Translations under genes and position numbers: made by a program
Notes under the pieces: generated by a model
Told to the model about the DNA's origin: nothing
What the model saw: the letters and a program-made list of their open reading frames with translations, nothing else
Databases searched by the model: none
In this document: positions 7,777-15,696 of the stretch, piece after piece
Layout of the letters: every line of letters begins with the position of its first letter
Position numbering within the stretch: the stretch's first letter is position 1
Assembly (NCBI GenBank): GCA_023701225.1
Contig: JAMPXM010000004.1
Span: forward strand, 1 to 43,539
From: Pseudobdellovibrionaceae bacterium
GTDB lineage: Bacteria > Bdellovibrionota > Bdellovibrionia > Bdellovibrionales > JAMPXM01
Length of the DNA stretch: 43,539 bases
Direction of reading: 5' to 3'

Positions 7777-9240
7777 ATGTCGCACATCGCTTCGCCAAAA
7801 ACCAAGTCCGCTGAGGCTCCCATCGTGCACGTCGTCGGAGCCGGTCTCGCGGGCAGCGAGTGCGCCTGGCAGTTGGCCGAAATGGGCTATTCGGTCGTAC
7901 TCGTTGAAATGCGCGACAAAACCCAGACACCAGCTCATAAGACTAAGCATTTCGCGGAGTTGGTGTGCAGCAACTCCTTCGGCAGCCTCAACGACGGTGC
8001 CGCTCCCGGACAGCTCAAGTGGGAGGCCGAACAGCTCGGCTCGCAAATCCTGGCCATGGCTCTTCAAACCAGGGTTCCGGCTGGTCAATCTTTAAGCATG
8101 GACCGCGAGCTTTTTAGCCACCGGGTCACCGATGTGGTGCTCAGCCACCCGCGTATTCGGGTCGAAAACCGCGTGGTGCAAAGCCTCGACGAAATTCCGC
8201 GCCCGTGCGTGATCGCCACGGGGCCGCTCACCCATGAGCCCCTCGCGCATGATTTGCGCCATCACTTCGGCGATGAATTCCTGTACTTCTTCGATGCGAT
8301 CGCTCCGATCATCGCGACCGATTCCATCAATATGGAAATCGCATGGAAAGCCGACCGCTGGGACAAGGGCACGAAGGACTACATCAATTGCCCGATGAGC
8401 AAGCGCGAGTACTTCTTCTTTATCGAGGCGCTCAAGGCCGCGCGCAAAGTCGAGCCCAAAGAATTCGAAAAGAACACACCGTACTTTGAAAGCTGCATGC
8501 CGATCGAGGCGATGCTCGAACGCGGCGATCAAACACCGCGTTTTGGTCCGATGAGCGGCAAGGGATTACGCGATCCGCGCACGGGCAATTTCCCGTATGC
8601 GGTCGTGCAACTCCGCCAGGACAACAAAGAAGGCACGGCCTATAACATGGTCGGTTTTCAAACGAAGATGGCCTACGGCGATCAAAAAGACGTCTTCCGC
8701 ATGATCCCGGGTCTGGAGAACGCTGAGTTTTTAAAACTCGGCAGTATCCACAGAAATCTCTACATCAATACGCCGAAGAGCCTGAACCGGGATCTGTCGA
8801 GCCGCAAGGACCCGCTTTTGTTCTTCGCAGGGCAAATGACCGGCGTTGAAGGGTACTTCGAATCCACTTGCATCGGTATGCTCGTCGCGCGCTTCTTGGA
8901 TCAGAAGATGCGAGGACAGGAACTCTCAGGACCGCCGCGAGAAACCGCTCTAGGTTCTCTTTGGAACGCGATCACGGACGAAACCAAAGACCGGTTTCAG
9001 CCGACCAATATCAACTTCGGTCTGCTCCCGCCGATCGAAGGACGCATCGACAAAGCGATCAAACGCTCGATGCAAATCGAAAACGCCCGTCGCGCGATGC
9101 GCGAATGGTTCACGGCGGAAGGCCGCACGTTGCTCGAAGACACAGGCGTGGAACAAGCCAGCCGCGATTTGAAAGCCGCAACGGAAGCCGCGCTCACCGC
9201 TGCCGCCACCGCGCACGCCGCAAATCCCACATACGCCTAA
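7777..9240 (+). CDS. trmFO: Methylenetetrahydrofolate--tRNA-(uracil-5-)-methyltransferase TrmFO
   Basis: FAD- and folate-dependent enzyme (487 aa) that makes m5U54 in the tRNA T-loop, using 5,10-methylene-THF as carbon donor. It begins with an FAD-binding Rossmann motif (VVGAGLAGSECAWQLAEMGY) and carries the family stretch HFAELVCSNSF, later FDAIAPI, NCPMSKREY, MVGFQTKM and FFAGQMTGVEGYFESTCIGMLVAR. ATG 7777 is preceded by GAGGAC at 7765-7770; the frame is open upstream but that part does not look like TrmFO. It is divergent from dciA and convergent with the repeat-protein gene. Confidence 0.93.
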   Translation: MSHIASPKTKSAEAPIVHVVGAGLAGSECAWQLAEMGYSVVLVEMRDKTQTPAHKTKHFAELVCSNSFGSLNDGAAPGQLKWEAEQLGSQILAMALQTRVPAGQSLSMDRELFSHRVTDVVLSHPRIRVENRVVQSLDEIPRPCVIATGPLTHEPLAHDLRHHFGDEFLYFFDAIAPIIATDSINMEIAWKADRWDKGTKDYINCPMSKREYFFFIEALKAARKVEPKEFEKNTPYFESCMPIEAMLERGDQTPRFGPMSGKGLRDPRTGNFPYAVVQLRQDNKEGTAYNMVGFQTKMAYGDQKDVFRMIPGLENAEFLKLGSIHRNLYINTPKSLNRDLSSRKDPLLFFAGQMTGVEGYFESTCIGMLVARFLDQKMRGQELSGPPRETALGSLWNAITDETKDRFQPTNINFGLLPPIEGRIDKAIKRSMQIENARRAMREWFTAEGRTLLEDTGVEQASRDLKAATEAALTAAATAHAANPTYA

Positions 9241-9244
9241 GTGC

Positions 9245-9260
9245 GCACGCTCACGCGTGC
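9245..9260 (+). terminator. Small hairpin just after trmFO
   Basis: GCACGC-TCAC-GCGTGC forms a perfect six-base stem five bases after the trmFO stop. It has no T-run, so intrinsic termination is doubtful; it may only stabilise the 3' end. Confidence 0.3.
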
Positions 9261-9324
9261 CACGCCGGGTGATGAGACTGGTCCGACGCCTTTCTGTCCA
9301 CGGTGATGTAGGCACGAAGCCCCA

Positions 9325-11433
9325 TCACCAAACGTGCGCCTTCACCTGATTCTGTAGACGCACGATCACGTTTGCGTCACCAACATTGCGTAAATACAGG
9401 TCCACATCGACGGGCGTTGGCTTGAGCGCTAAGAATGTCTTGAAACTCGCATCCAGGAGGCGCGTCCACGCAAAGTCGGTTTCCGTCGTGCGACGTTGTG
9501 GCTTGCGGGTCGCGAAGCGTAAGGCTTGTGCGGGCTTCAGAGACTTCCGCAAACCCAGCGCGACCAAGCGCAGATCCGCATCCGCGTTTGAAATCCAAAT
9601 TCGCATCTCCGCGATTTGCTCAGCGCTTGGATCGGCCTTCAGAAATTTCTCCAGTAAAGACTCGGCCACTTTTTGCAGACGGGTCCGGTAGGACGTCGGC
9701 AGTTGGGCTGGCTCACGGCCGAAGTAAGTGATCAACTCCAGAATCTCGCTGGCGGATCTTGGTTCGCTGAGCGCTTCCATGACAAACGCAAGATCCGTAG
9801 ACACTCCCGTCAGTCTCTGCCGATATTGGTTAATCTGCGCGACACTCGGCCTCAGCGCCAGGAACATATCCATGTGCTGAGCGGCGAAAATACGCATTGA
9901 CTGCGTGTAGGCGTCGGCCTCCGCGCGCCGGTCATCGCGGTAGAGGTTGAGCAGTTTCAAAAAGTCCTGAGCACTTGTAATTTTGGGTGCAACCAACTCC
10001 AGTAGACGAATTTCGGGCTCAATCATTCTGACCAAACGACGGAACTCATTCACTTCATCCACGGTCGGCTCAAGTCGCGCAAAGACGTCGACATATTCCA
10101 TCAAATACCGACGTATCCTCAGCTGTTCGCGACCCGGCGACACAGTGCCTTTGGGAGAAAACCCCACCAGGGTCAGAAACTCGGAGGCCGAACGCGTCTC
10201 CATCGACGCTTGCGTTACGATCGTGAAGTCGAGGGCGGGCGAACTTAACCGTGCACGGAACAAATTGATTTGCGCTGCCGTTGGACGCAATGAGAGGAAC
10301 AGTCGGACACGCGAAGAGAGAAACCGAGTCACCTTATTGACGTAAAACTCCGGCCGTGGCTCCGGATAGTCGAAATCCGTCAAGCGTAAGAACTCACCCG
10401 CATCACGCGTGTGTCGCAAAGCCCGTTCCTTGAGGTGGAAAAGTTCATCATCATTGTGCATCCACTGCGCGAGCCGTCGGATATCTTCGATGGTCGGTTT
10501 CAGAGAAAAAAAGTGGTCCAATGACGAACGGACACCGAAGTGCACCCACTCCGCTTTTTCCGATGATCCCGGCGGAACTCTCCGCATGTAGTCCGCCGGC
10601 GTTCCCGCCTCGACCAAACGCTGATAGAATGCGAGAAGATAGGGGCTGCGCGTATAAATCAATTCTCGTAAACGCGCCTGGCTCTCTGCCGGAAACACTG
10701 GCAGTAAATGGAGACGTGACATCATTTCCGTTATCAGCACGTCGGAGTCCACGATCCGGTCGCGCCATGACTGACCAAATACTGGATCCGACAAGATCCA
10801 CGGACCATGCAGATCCAGGAGTGGCCCCACGTAAGCACCGTCTCCTTTGAACAACGCCGCGGAAATTAGTTTTCTTGTCATAGCCAGCGACCGCGAGTCG
10901 AGCGCATCCGGCGCATCCATATGGCCTGCTATCCAAAGCGGCCAATGACGGACCAGGACCGATTCATCGATCACGACACCCACGCGGTTGAATGCGGCTT
11001 TGACCTGGCTCTGCCACTCTCTGATCGACAGACGCTCGGGATTCCGCGCGATCGCGCTCGCGACTTCGATATCGGCTTCCGAGAACCATTTAAGCTTGAA
11101 GATCTCACTCCATGTCGCACCACGAGCGCGCCCAGAGAGCTTGAGACTCATCGCCAACAAAGCGAGGTCCCCTTTTGAAAAGCGACCTTCGAGCCGCGAA
11201 CTCCTACCCGGTGCAAGCGCTGTCTCCAGCTGTTCCCATCGCGCACCCGATCCCTCGCTCGCCAAGTCGAGCGACATGTGGGGACCACTTGAGCCCGCCA
11301 CTATGGGCGCCACTATGGGCGCCACCATGAATGCCCCACTGACCCCAATCCACGCCGCCGCGACCGCAAGACCTGCAGAACAACGAAGCTTCGATTGGAA
11401 GGCGCTGAAGAGCGCGATCAGGTGGGCACGCAT
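9325..11433 (-). CDS. Exported protein with six ~72-residue repeats, unknown function
   Basis: I do not recognise this 702-aa protein. The N-terminus has a basic start and one hydrophobic stretch (about residues 18-47), a signal peptide or membrane anchor, so the rest is probably periplasmic or surface-located. From about residue 300 to the end there are six copies of a repeat anchored on F-x-L-x-P-T/S, with the Pro at 313, 384, 456, 529, 602 and 672 (spacing 70-73). Several copies add a QIN-x-x-R-like helix and R-S-A-S-E-F/I-L-x-L. Residues 80-300 look helical and less repetitive. The composition suggests an all-helical solenoid. The gene is single, convergent with trmFO and divergent from the pilin genes. 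The start at 11433 has only a weak Shine-Dalgarno. Confidence 0.8.
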   Translation of the reverse strand: MRAHLIALFSAFQSKLRCSAGLAVAAAWIGVSGAFMVAPIVAPIVAGSSGPHMSLDLASEGSGARWEQLETALAPGRSSRLEGRFSKGDLALLAMSLKLSGRARGATWSEIFKLKWFSEADIEVASAIARNPERLSIREWQSQVKAAFNRVGVVIDESVLVRHWPLWIAGHMDAPDALDSRSLAMTRKLISAALFKGDGAYVGPLLDLHGPWILSDPVFGQSWRDRIVDSDVLITEMMSRLHLLPVFPAESQARLRELIYTRSPYLLAFYQRLVEAGTPADYMRRVPPGSSEKAEWVHFGVRSSLDHFFSLKPTIEDIRRLAQWMHNDDELFHLKERALRHTRDAGEFLRLTDFDYPEPRPEFYVNKVTRFLSSRVRLFLSLRPTAAQINLFRARLSSPALDFTIVTQASMETRSASEFLTLVGFSPKGTVSPGREQLRIRRYLMEYVDVFARLEPTVDEVNEFRRLVRMIEPEIRLLELVAPKITSAQDFLKLLNLYRDDRRAEADAYTQSMRIFAAQHMDMFLALRPSVAQINQYRQRLTGVSTDLAFVMEALSEPRSASEILELITYFGREPAQLPTSYRTRLQKVAESLLEKFLKADPSAEQIAEMRIWISNADADLRLVALGLRKSLKPAQALRFATRKPQRRTTETDFAWTRLLDASFKTFLALKPTPVDVDLYLRNVGDANVIVRLQNQVKAHVW
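11296..11331 (+). repeat. 12-bp tandem repeat inside the repeat-protein gene
   Basis: CGCCACTATGGG occurs in perfect tandem at 11296-11307 and 11308-11319, with a decayed third copy at 11320-11331. On the minus strand it encodes the repeated VAPI of the hydrophobic N-terminal segment (residues about 37-46). The period keeps the reading frame. Confidence 0.8.
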
Positions 11434-11827
11434 AGCGTCTCAGAATTGCACCCGCAGTGCCAACCGGGCGACTCCTGCTGGTGACATAACCATATGATAT
11501 TATGTGGCTTTCTTTTTTTACCTTACCCATCTCAAAACCCTCCTCTGTCGACGCCTTCGACAGGCGAAATGCGAAAAACGGCGCGATCATCCCTCATCCC
11601 GTCAGACGTCCCTTCAGACGGCGGTCCTAAAAACGTTGAGCGCTCCAGCATTCTAACTAAGTTTATTTAAACTATCCCCGCCTCCCGAAATGGTGCGAAT
11701 TCTCATTGCGACATACCTCGCGTGCATCGACGTCCCTGTCCGAGACGTTGATTCCGCGAATTGTGGATTGATTGCTAAAGCGCGCATCAATAGGGGCCGA
11801 TGAATTAGGTTAGACGTGGAGCGTGTT
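11434..11827 (+). promoter_or_regulatory. Divergent intergenic region with a sigma-28-like promoter
   Basis: This gene-free stretch lies between the divergent repeat-protein and pilin genes and is richer in A+T than its surroundings (notably 11490-11520 and 11655-11672). At 11776-11779 is TAAA (in CTAAAG) and at 11796-11803 GCCGATGA, close to the sigma-28/FliA consensus TAAA-N15-GCCGATAA but with a 16-base spacer. It would start transcription near 11810, just upstream of the pilin start at 11828. A perfect seven-base inverted repeat CTGTCGA/TCGACAG lies at 11545-11563. On the minus strand GGAGGG sits before an ATG at 11530, but that frame runs across the next gene and looks like chance. Confidence 0.3.
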
Positions 11828-14800
11828 GTGGCAAACTCAAGAGTGTTCGGAACCGTACGTACTGGCGGATTCTCGATCGTCGAATTAATGATCGTCGTCG
11901 GCATTTCGAGCATCGTTCTGATGTCGATGACGACTGCGATCAGCATCATGTACTCCATGCAGGCACAGCAAACCCTGGTGTTCACCCGCAACGAAGTCGC
12001 CGCGCGAATTCGAATGCTAGCCTTGACTCCAGGAGCTTTGGAAAACTCGGCGATTCTCACCAATAACCTGGGGGAGAATGGCGTTTTGCCGGCCGTGGGT
12101 CCGGCGGTGCGCTTCACGCGCTTTGATCGATTGTTGAAATGTCATCCGTCGTTCACGGATCCCGCACAGACCGGTTGCGATCGGTCCGACATGGACGATC
12201 CGAATAGAGGAAATTTTGTTTATATTTCGGACCGAAATTCCACCGATCCGAATTTAGCTCTCGCCGGTGAGTATATTCACTATACGACAAAAGGAACGCG
12301 TTGCTCGCAGCAGGAGGCGCAAAATCCGGGTGATTGCCCAATTTTTGCCCGAGCGTGGGCGGAGCCGTACTGTTTGAATTTCGCGTCGACTTGCAACAAA
12401 GCAATGAGCATTTCGATTCGCTATTCTGTCGGTGTTCGTTCCGACTACGTGGGTTCGGTCCAACGTCTGCCAACGACTCTGGAGGCCGAGGTGATCGTGC
12501 CTCTCCAAAAGGGCATTCAGATCACGCGGGTCTTGGACCAAGACAACAATGCGCTGATCCCCAACGCTCGCGGCATCTATGGTGTTCAGAAGTATTACGG
12601 GTACCCGGACCAGTCCGGAAATCCGCGCGCCCTGCGATTCGAAGTTTTGGTCGGAAACCCGACCGGCTTGCAAAACATCCGCATGCAGATGCGTGCCTTG
12701 ACCGGGCCAAGTGCCAGTACGATAGATGACTTGACCGTGCCGCCCAGCTTGATGAGTGCAGATTGGACCGACGTTCCGAATCCCGACAACCTCTCTCAGC
12801 CGTGGGTGATCCCGTTGGTCAATGCCGCCCAGAACCAGCTGTTTAACTTCGGAACCGTCAACACGATCAAAGGGTTCATCATCGGTGCGCGCTACGATCT
12901 ACCGAACGACGATTTGAGCAAGCGCCGAAACCTTTACTATATGAATTCCACCGGTACAGGCTTGCTGCCGCCGTTGAATTTTAAGTCCGGCGTTTACCAG
13001 TTTCGTGTCGTCGCCCTGGACACCGGAAATAACATCGTTGAGTCGACCAACTATGCCACGGTCAGAATATTTCCGAGACCCCAAATGTATCTTTCGTCGA
13101 CGACTCCGATTCCGGCCACCATCTATCGGAACTGCGCAGCCGATGCATCGACACTGACCTTATCGATTCTCGCAGGAGATGACGAAGAGCTGGTGTCGAG
13201 TTCCTACGAGGTAACAGCAGCCGACGGAACCATCGTAGGGAGTGGGGAGACGACATTCTCAGGTACGACGGGCTCCTTTCAGTTGACCTTTGACAAAAGT
13301 AAGGGCGCAGGAACCTACCGAGTGAACCTGATCGCAAAGAATCGAAGCTCCGGCCGCATCGTCCGTGGCTTCGTGATTCCCGATACGACGACCTCCAACT
13401 TACCGGCCACGTTGGTTCTCAATGAAGTGGTTCCAATCACGGATTTGCTCAGCAATCCAACCAAGGTTCGCGTAGGTTCAACTGCGGTCGCGACTTACAG
13501 TTTGTCGACTGGAAACTGCTGCACGCAAGAGCCAAGAGCCCGCTGGACTTTTCCCAATGTACCTGAAGTCGGAAACGTTCCGATGTTGAGCGCCAGCTCG
13601 CCGAACGAAGAACTCACCTGCTCCAATTTGGCGAATGGAACGCGGTCTTGTTCTGTGAATACGACAATCAACGGACTGATCGAAGGACCAGCCTCGGCAG
13701 CTCCGGACATTTCCGTCGAGCTCAGCTTCAGCGGCTCTACAGAGGCGGCTTGCCAAGTTTCTAATTCAGCGACGGTGAAATACATTCCGGTGGTCCGCAT
13801 TCCTGGCATTCAGTTCGTTTCCTCCGAGTCGCTTTGGGCCTTTGCTCCCGCCGCGACAAGCACGTCTCTGAAGTCGATGGAGCGCATCGTGCGTATCCAA
13901 GCTGACTTTCCTCCTGCCGATGATCCGGTGACGGTCAGCATTCTGAAACCGGATTCTTCTCCCATTTGTTCCAACATTACGTTCGCGGCAGGGACGAGTG
14001 TAAATCCCGTGATCCAGACCTGCACGATTCCCTCTGGCTATCAAGGGGACATGATCCTGGCGCGAAGTTCGTCGAACATCAAAACGTCAGCGGACGCTCC
14101 AGCGCCCGGTTGGCGCGCGCTCCTTGTGGACGGAAAACTTCAACATCGCGTTTGTAACGCAAACATTGGGAGCTCCAGCGGACCCTTCCCGTCCGTGTAC
14201 ACGGTACCGACATCCCTTCCGATGCTCAATTCTCCCTGGGGTCTGGATGGCAGTGGAAACCAAAAGACGACAAACGACGCCGGGCGGTGGTTTGGAGGCG
14301 CGACACATTCACTCCGGTGCTGGGATTCATGGGATTATACCACGGGGACGACTCGATATACTTTCTATAATCCGAATAACAAGCAGGATGGAGCCTACAC
14401 GATTGACGCTTACAACGCGACGAGACCGAGTACGTGGTACGCCAACATAGATTTAATCATGAGTTTTCCGACTTTTTTCTTTCCTTACAATGGCGGTTCC
14501 GCCCCCGATTTCACCGCTCGCAACGTACCCTACATATTTGTCGTCATGAAAGGCGCCCCCGATGGAGCGGTCTATCGCTATACGCAAGGGACATCGTCTA
14601 GCGAGACCACCGCGATACCTTGGATGAACGTGACATCCAGTTATTGTAACGGCTCGACATCCATGACGAACACACAGATCTATACGAATCAGTTCCGAGG
14701 CTTCGATACGTCCACGCAGACGATGAAGGCTTTGAATTCGGCGAGAATGCCGAGAAATTTGATGAGCTCCTATTATTCTTATGCGTTCGTTTGTACGTAT

Positions 14801-14836
14801 GGCCGCTACAGTCCATTTGGCGAAGGCGCTCCATGA
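11828..14836 (+). CDS. Giant type IV prepilin-like (minor pilin) protein
   Basis: This 1002-aa protein starts with a class III (prepilin) signal: leader MANSRVFGTVRTGG, a cleavage site G|F, then FSIVELMIVVG with Glu at mature position 5, and a hydrophobic helix to about residue 40. The long remainder is rich in Ser/Thr/Gly/Asn and Cys and reads as beta-rich modules; the region near residues 420-560 resembles Ig-like folds (TYRVNLIAKN, ATLVLNE). Minor pilins are usually 150-300 residues, so the exposed part probably forms a tip structure such as an adhesin. GTG 11828 has GGAG six bases upstream; GTG 11816 is an alternative without one. It overlaps the next gene by ATGA. No pilus assembly genes lie nearby. 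The target and role are unknown. Confidence 0.8.
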   Translation: MANSRVFGTVRTGGFSIVELMIVVGISSIVLMSMTTAISIMYSMQAQQTLVFTRNEVAARIRMLALTPGALENSAILTNNLGENGVLPAVGPAVRFTRFDRLLKCHPSFTDPAQTGCDRSDMDDPNRGNFVYISDRNSTDPNLALAGEYIHYTTKGTRCSQQEAQNPGDCPIFARAWAEPYCLNFASTCNKAMSISIRYSVGVRSDYVGSVQRLPTTLEAEVIVPLQKGIQITRVLDQDNNALIPNARGIYGVQKYYGYPDQSGNPRALRFEVLVGNPTGLQNIRMQMRALTGPSASTIDDLTVPPSLMSADWTDVPNPDNLSQPWVIPLVNAAQNQLFNFGTVNTIKGFIIGARYDLPNDDLSKRRNLYYMNSTGTGLLPPLNFKSGVYQFRVVALDTGNNIVESTNYATVRIFPRPQMYLSSTTPIPATIYRNCAADASTLTLSILAGDDEELVSSSYEVTAADGTIVGSGETTFSGTTGSFQLTFDKSKGAGTYRVNLIAKNRSSGRIVRGFVIPDTTTSNLPATLVLNEVVPITDLLSNPTKVRVGSTAVATYSLSTGNCCTQEPRARWTFPNVPEVGNVPMLSASSPNEELTCSNLANGTRSCSVNTTINGLIEGPASAAPDISVELSFSGSTEAACQVSNSATVKYIPVVRIPGIQFVSSESLWAFAPAATSTSLKSMERIVRIQADFPPADDPVTVSILKPDSSPICSNITFAAGTSVNPVIQTCTIPSGYQGDMILARSSSNIKTSADAPAPGWRALLVDGKLQHRVCNANIGSSSGPFPSVYTVPTSLPMLNSPWGLDGSGNQKTTNDAGRWFGGATHSLRCWDSWDYTTGTTRYTFYNPNNKQDGAYTIDAYNATRPSTWYANIDLIMSFPTFFFPYNGGSAPDFTARNVPYIFVVMKGAPDGAVYRYTQGTSSSETTAIPWMNVTSSYCNGSTSMTNTQIYTNQFRGFDTSTQTMKALNSARMPRNLMSSYYSYAFVCTYGRYSPFGEGAP

Positions 14837-15495
14837 GCGGGCAGCGCGGAGCGGGCCTGATTCACTTGATCGTTGCCATCGCGGGCACGGCCTTGCTTCT
14901 TCAGTTGTTTTTGTTGGGCATGATGCAAAACGAAGTCGAGAACACGCGGCGCGATCAGGTGCGCGAGATGAAAATTCACCTCTTAAATTCGATGTTGGAC
15001 ACTATTCGTGACGAGATGACGTTACGCAATTCCAGAATCGACGTGAACTCCATTCTGATCGATTGCATGGGCGGAACTGGGACCTGCGACGAAAGGCAGC
15101 TGTACGATTTTGTGATTTATTCTCCCACTCCCCCGTATATTTTTAGCGGGCAATGGCCACCGGCGCCGCCCGGACTTAAAATATTGATGGGTGGATTCTC
15201 CGCCAACAAGCAATTTTATAACGTTGGCGGTGGACGCTGCATCGACGGAGCGACAGAGATGACGGCGTCTTGCCCATTGCAAGGTATCGGGCGCATTCGT
15301 CCCTTGTGCGGCGGAACTTTCGATACGCCCGCACTGAGCATACCTGGTGGCGCGGTCTGTGCGACGCCAGCGACCGGTTTTGAGGTTGTCATTGGTGTCG
15401 CGTCGTACTGGAACGGCACGATCACTTTCAATCCCGACACACTGGTGGGCGACCAAAGAGTGTTCCGTGTCAGCGCCCGCACTTTTCTGAATTAG
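14833..15495 (+). CDS. Prepilin-like protein lacking Glu5
   Basis: Exported pilin-like protein (220 aa). The start MSGQRG|AGLIHLIVAIAG has a prepilin-type cleavage site and hydrophobic helix, but the usual Glu at mature position 5 is His. Loss of Glu5 is known in GspK/PilX-type minor pilins that sit at or near the fibre tip. The C-terminal part contains several Cys residues. The ATG overlaps the giant pilin stop (ATGA, 14833-14836), so the two should be made together and may form one tip complex. This is an inference from gene order. The frame also opens at 14791, but that would put the prepilin site too far inside. Confidence 0.7.
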   Translation: MSGQRGAGLIHLIVAIAGTALLLQLFLLGMMQNEVENTRRDQVREMKIHLLNSMLDTIRDEMTLRNSRIDVNSILIDCMGGTGTCDERQLYDFVIYSPTPPYIFSGQWPPAPPGLKILMGGFSANKQFYNVGGGRCIDGATEMTASCPLQGIGRIRPLCGGTFDTPALSIPGGAVCATPATGFEVVIGVASYWNGTITFNPDTLVGDQRVFRVSARTFLN

Positions 15496-15516
15496 CCTGG
15501 CTGACTATCCGCATCT

Positions 15517-15578
15517 CACTGTCGATACCACTGTCGATACCGGTCAAAATCGCTGTGTAGTTACACCACTGTCGATAC
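15517..15578 (+). repeat. 12-bp direct repeat, three perfect copies
   Basis: CACTGTCGATAC occurs at 15517-15528, 15529-15540 (in tandem) and 15567-15578. It lies in the 201-base gap between the second pilin gene and the fusion gene, so it may be a regulatory or purely slippage-derived repeat. Confidence 0.85.
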
Positions 15579-15696
15579 CTTAGACATGTAAAACGCGAAA
15601 AACGGCGATGTCACTTTTGTGGCAGTGGTGGGGAGACGCGAGCCGTGATTTGGTGTGAGCTGAACAGGCTTTGGTCTTGCACTTCAGCACAAAAAG

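Noticed and set aside
11204-11590. Minus-strand frame with GGAGGG before an ATG at 11530
   Set aside because: It runs in another phase through the start of the repeat-protein gene; its C-terminal part is only shadow sequence.
11571-15607. 13-base sequence GCGAAAAACGGCG on both sides of the pilin genes (11571 and 15595)
   Set aside because: A 13-base match is expected several times by chance in a window this size; there is no target duplication or mobile gene.
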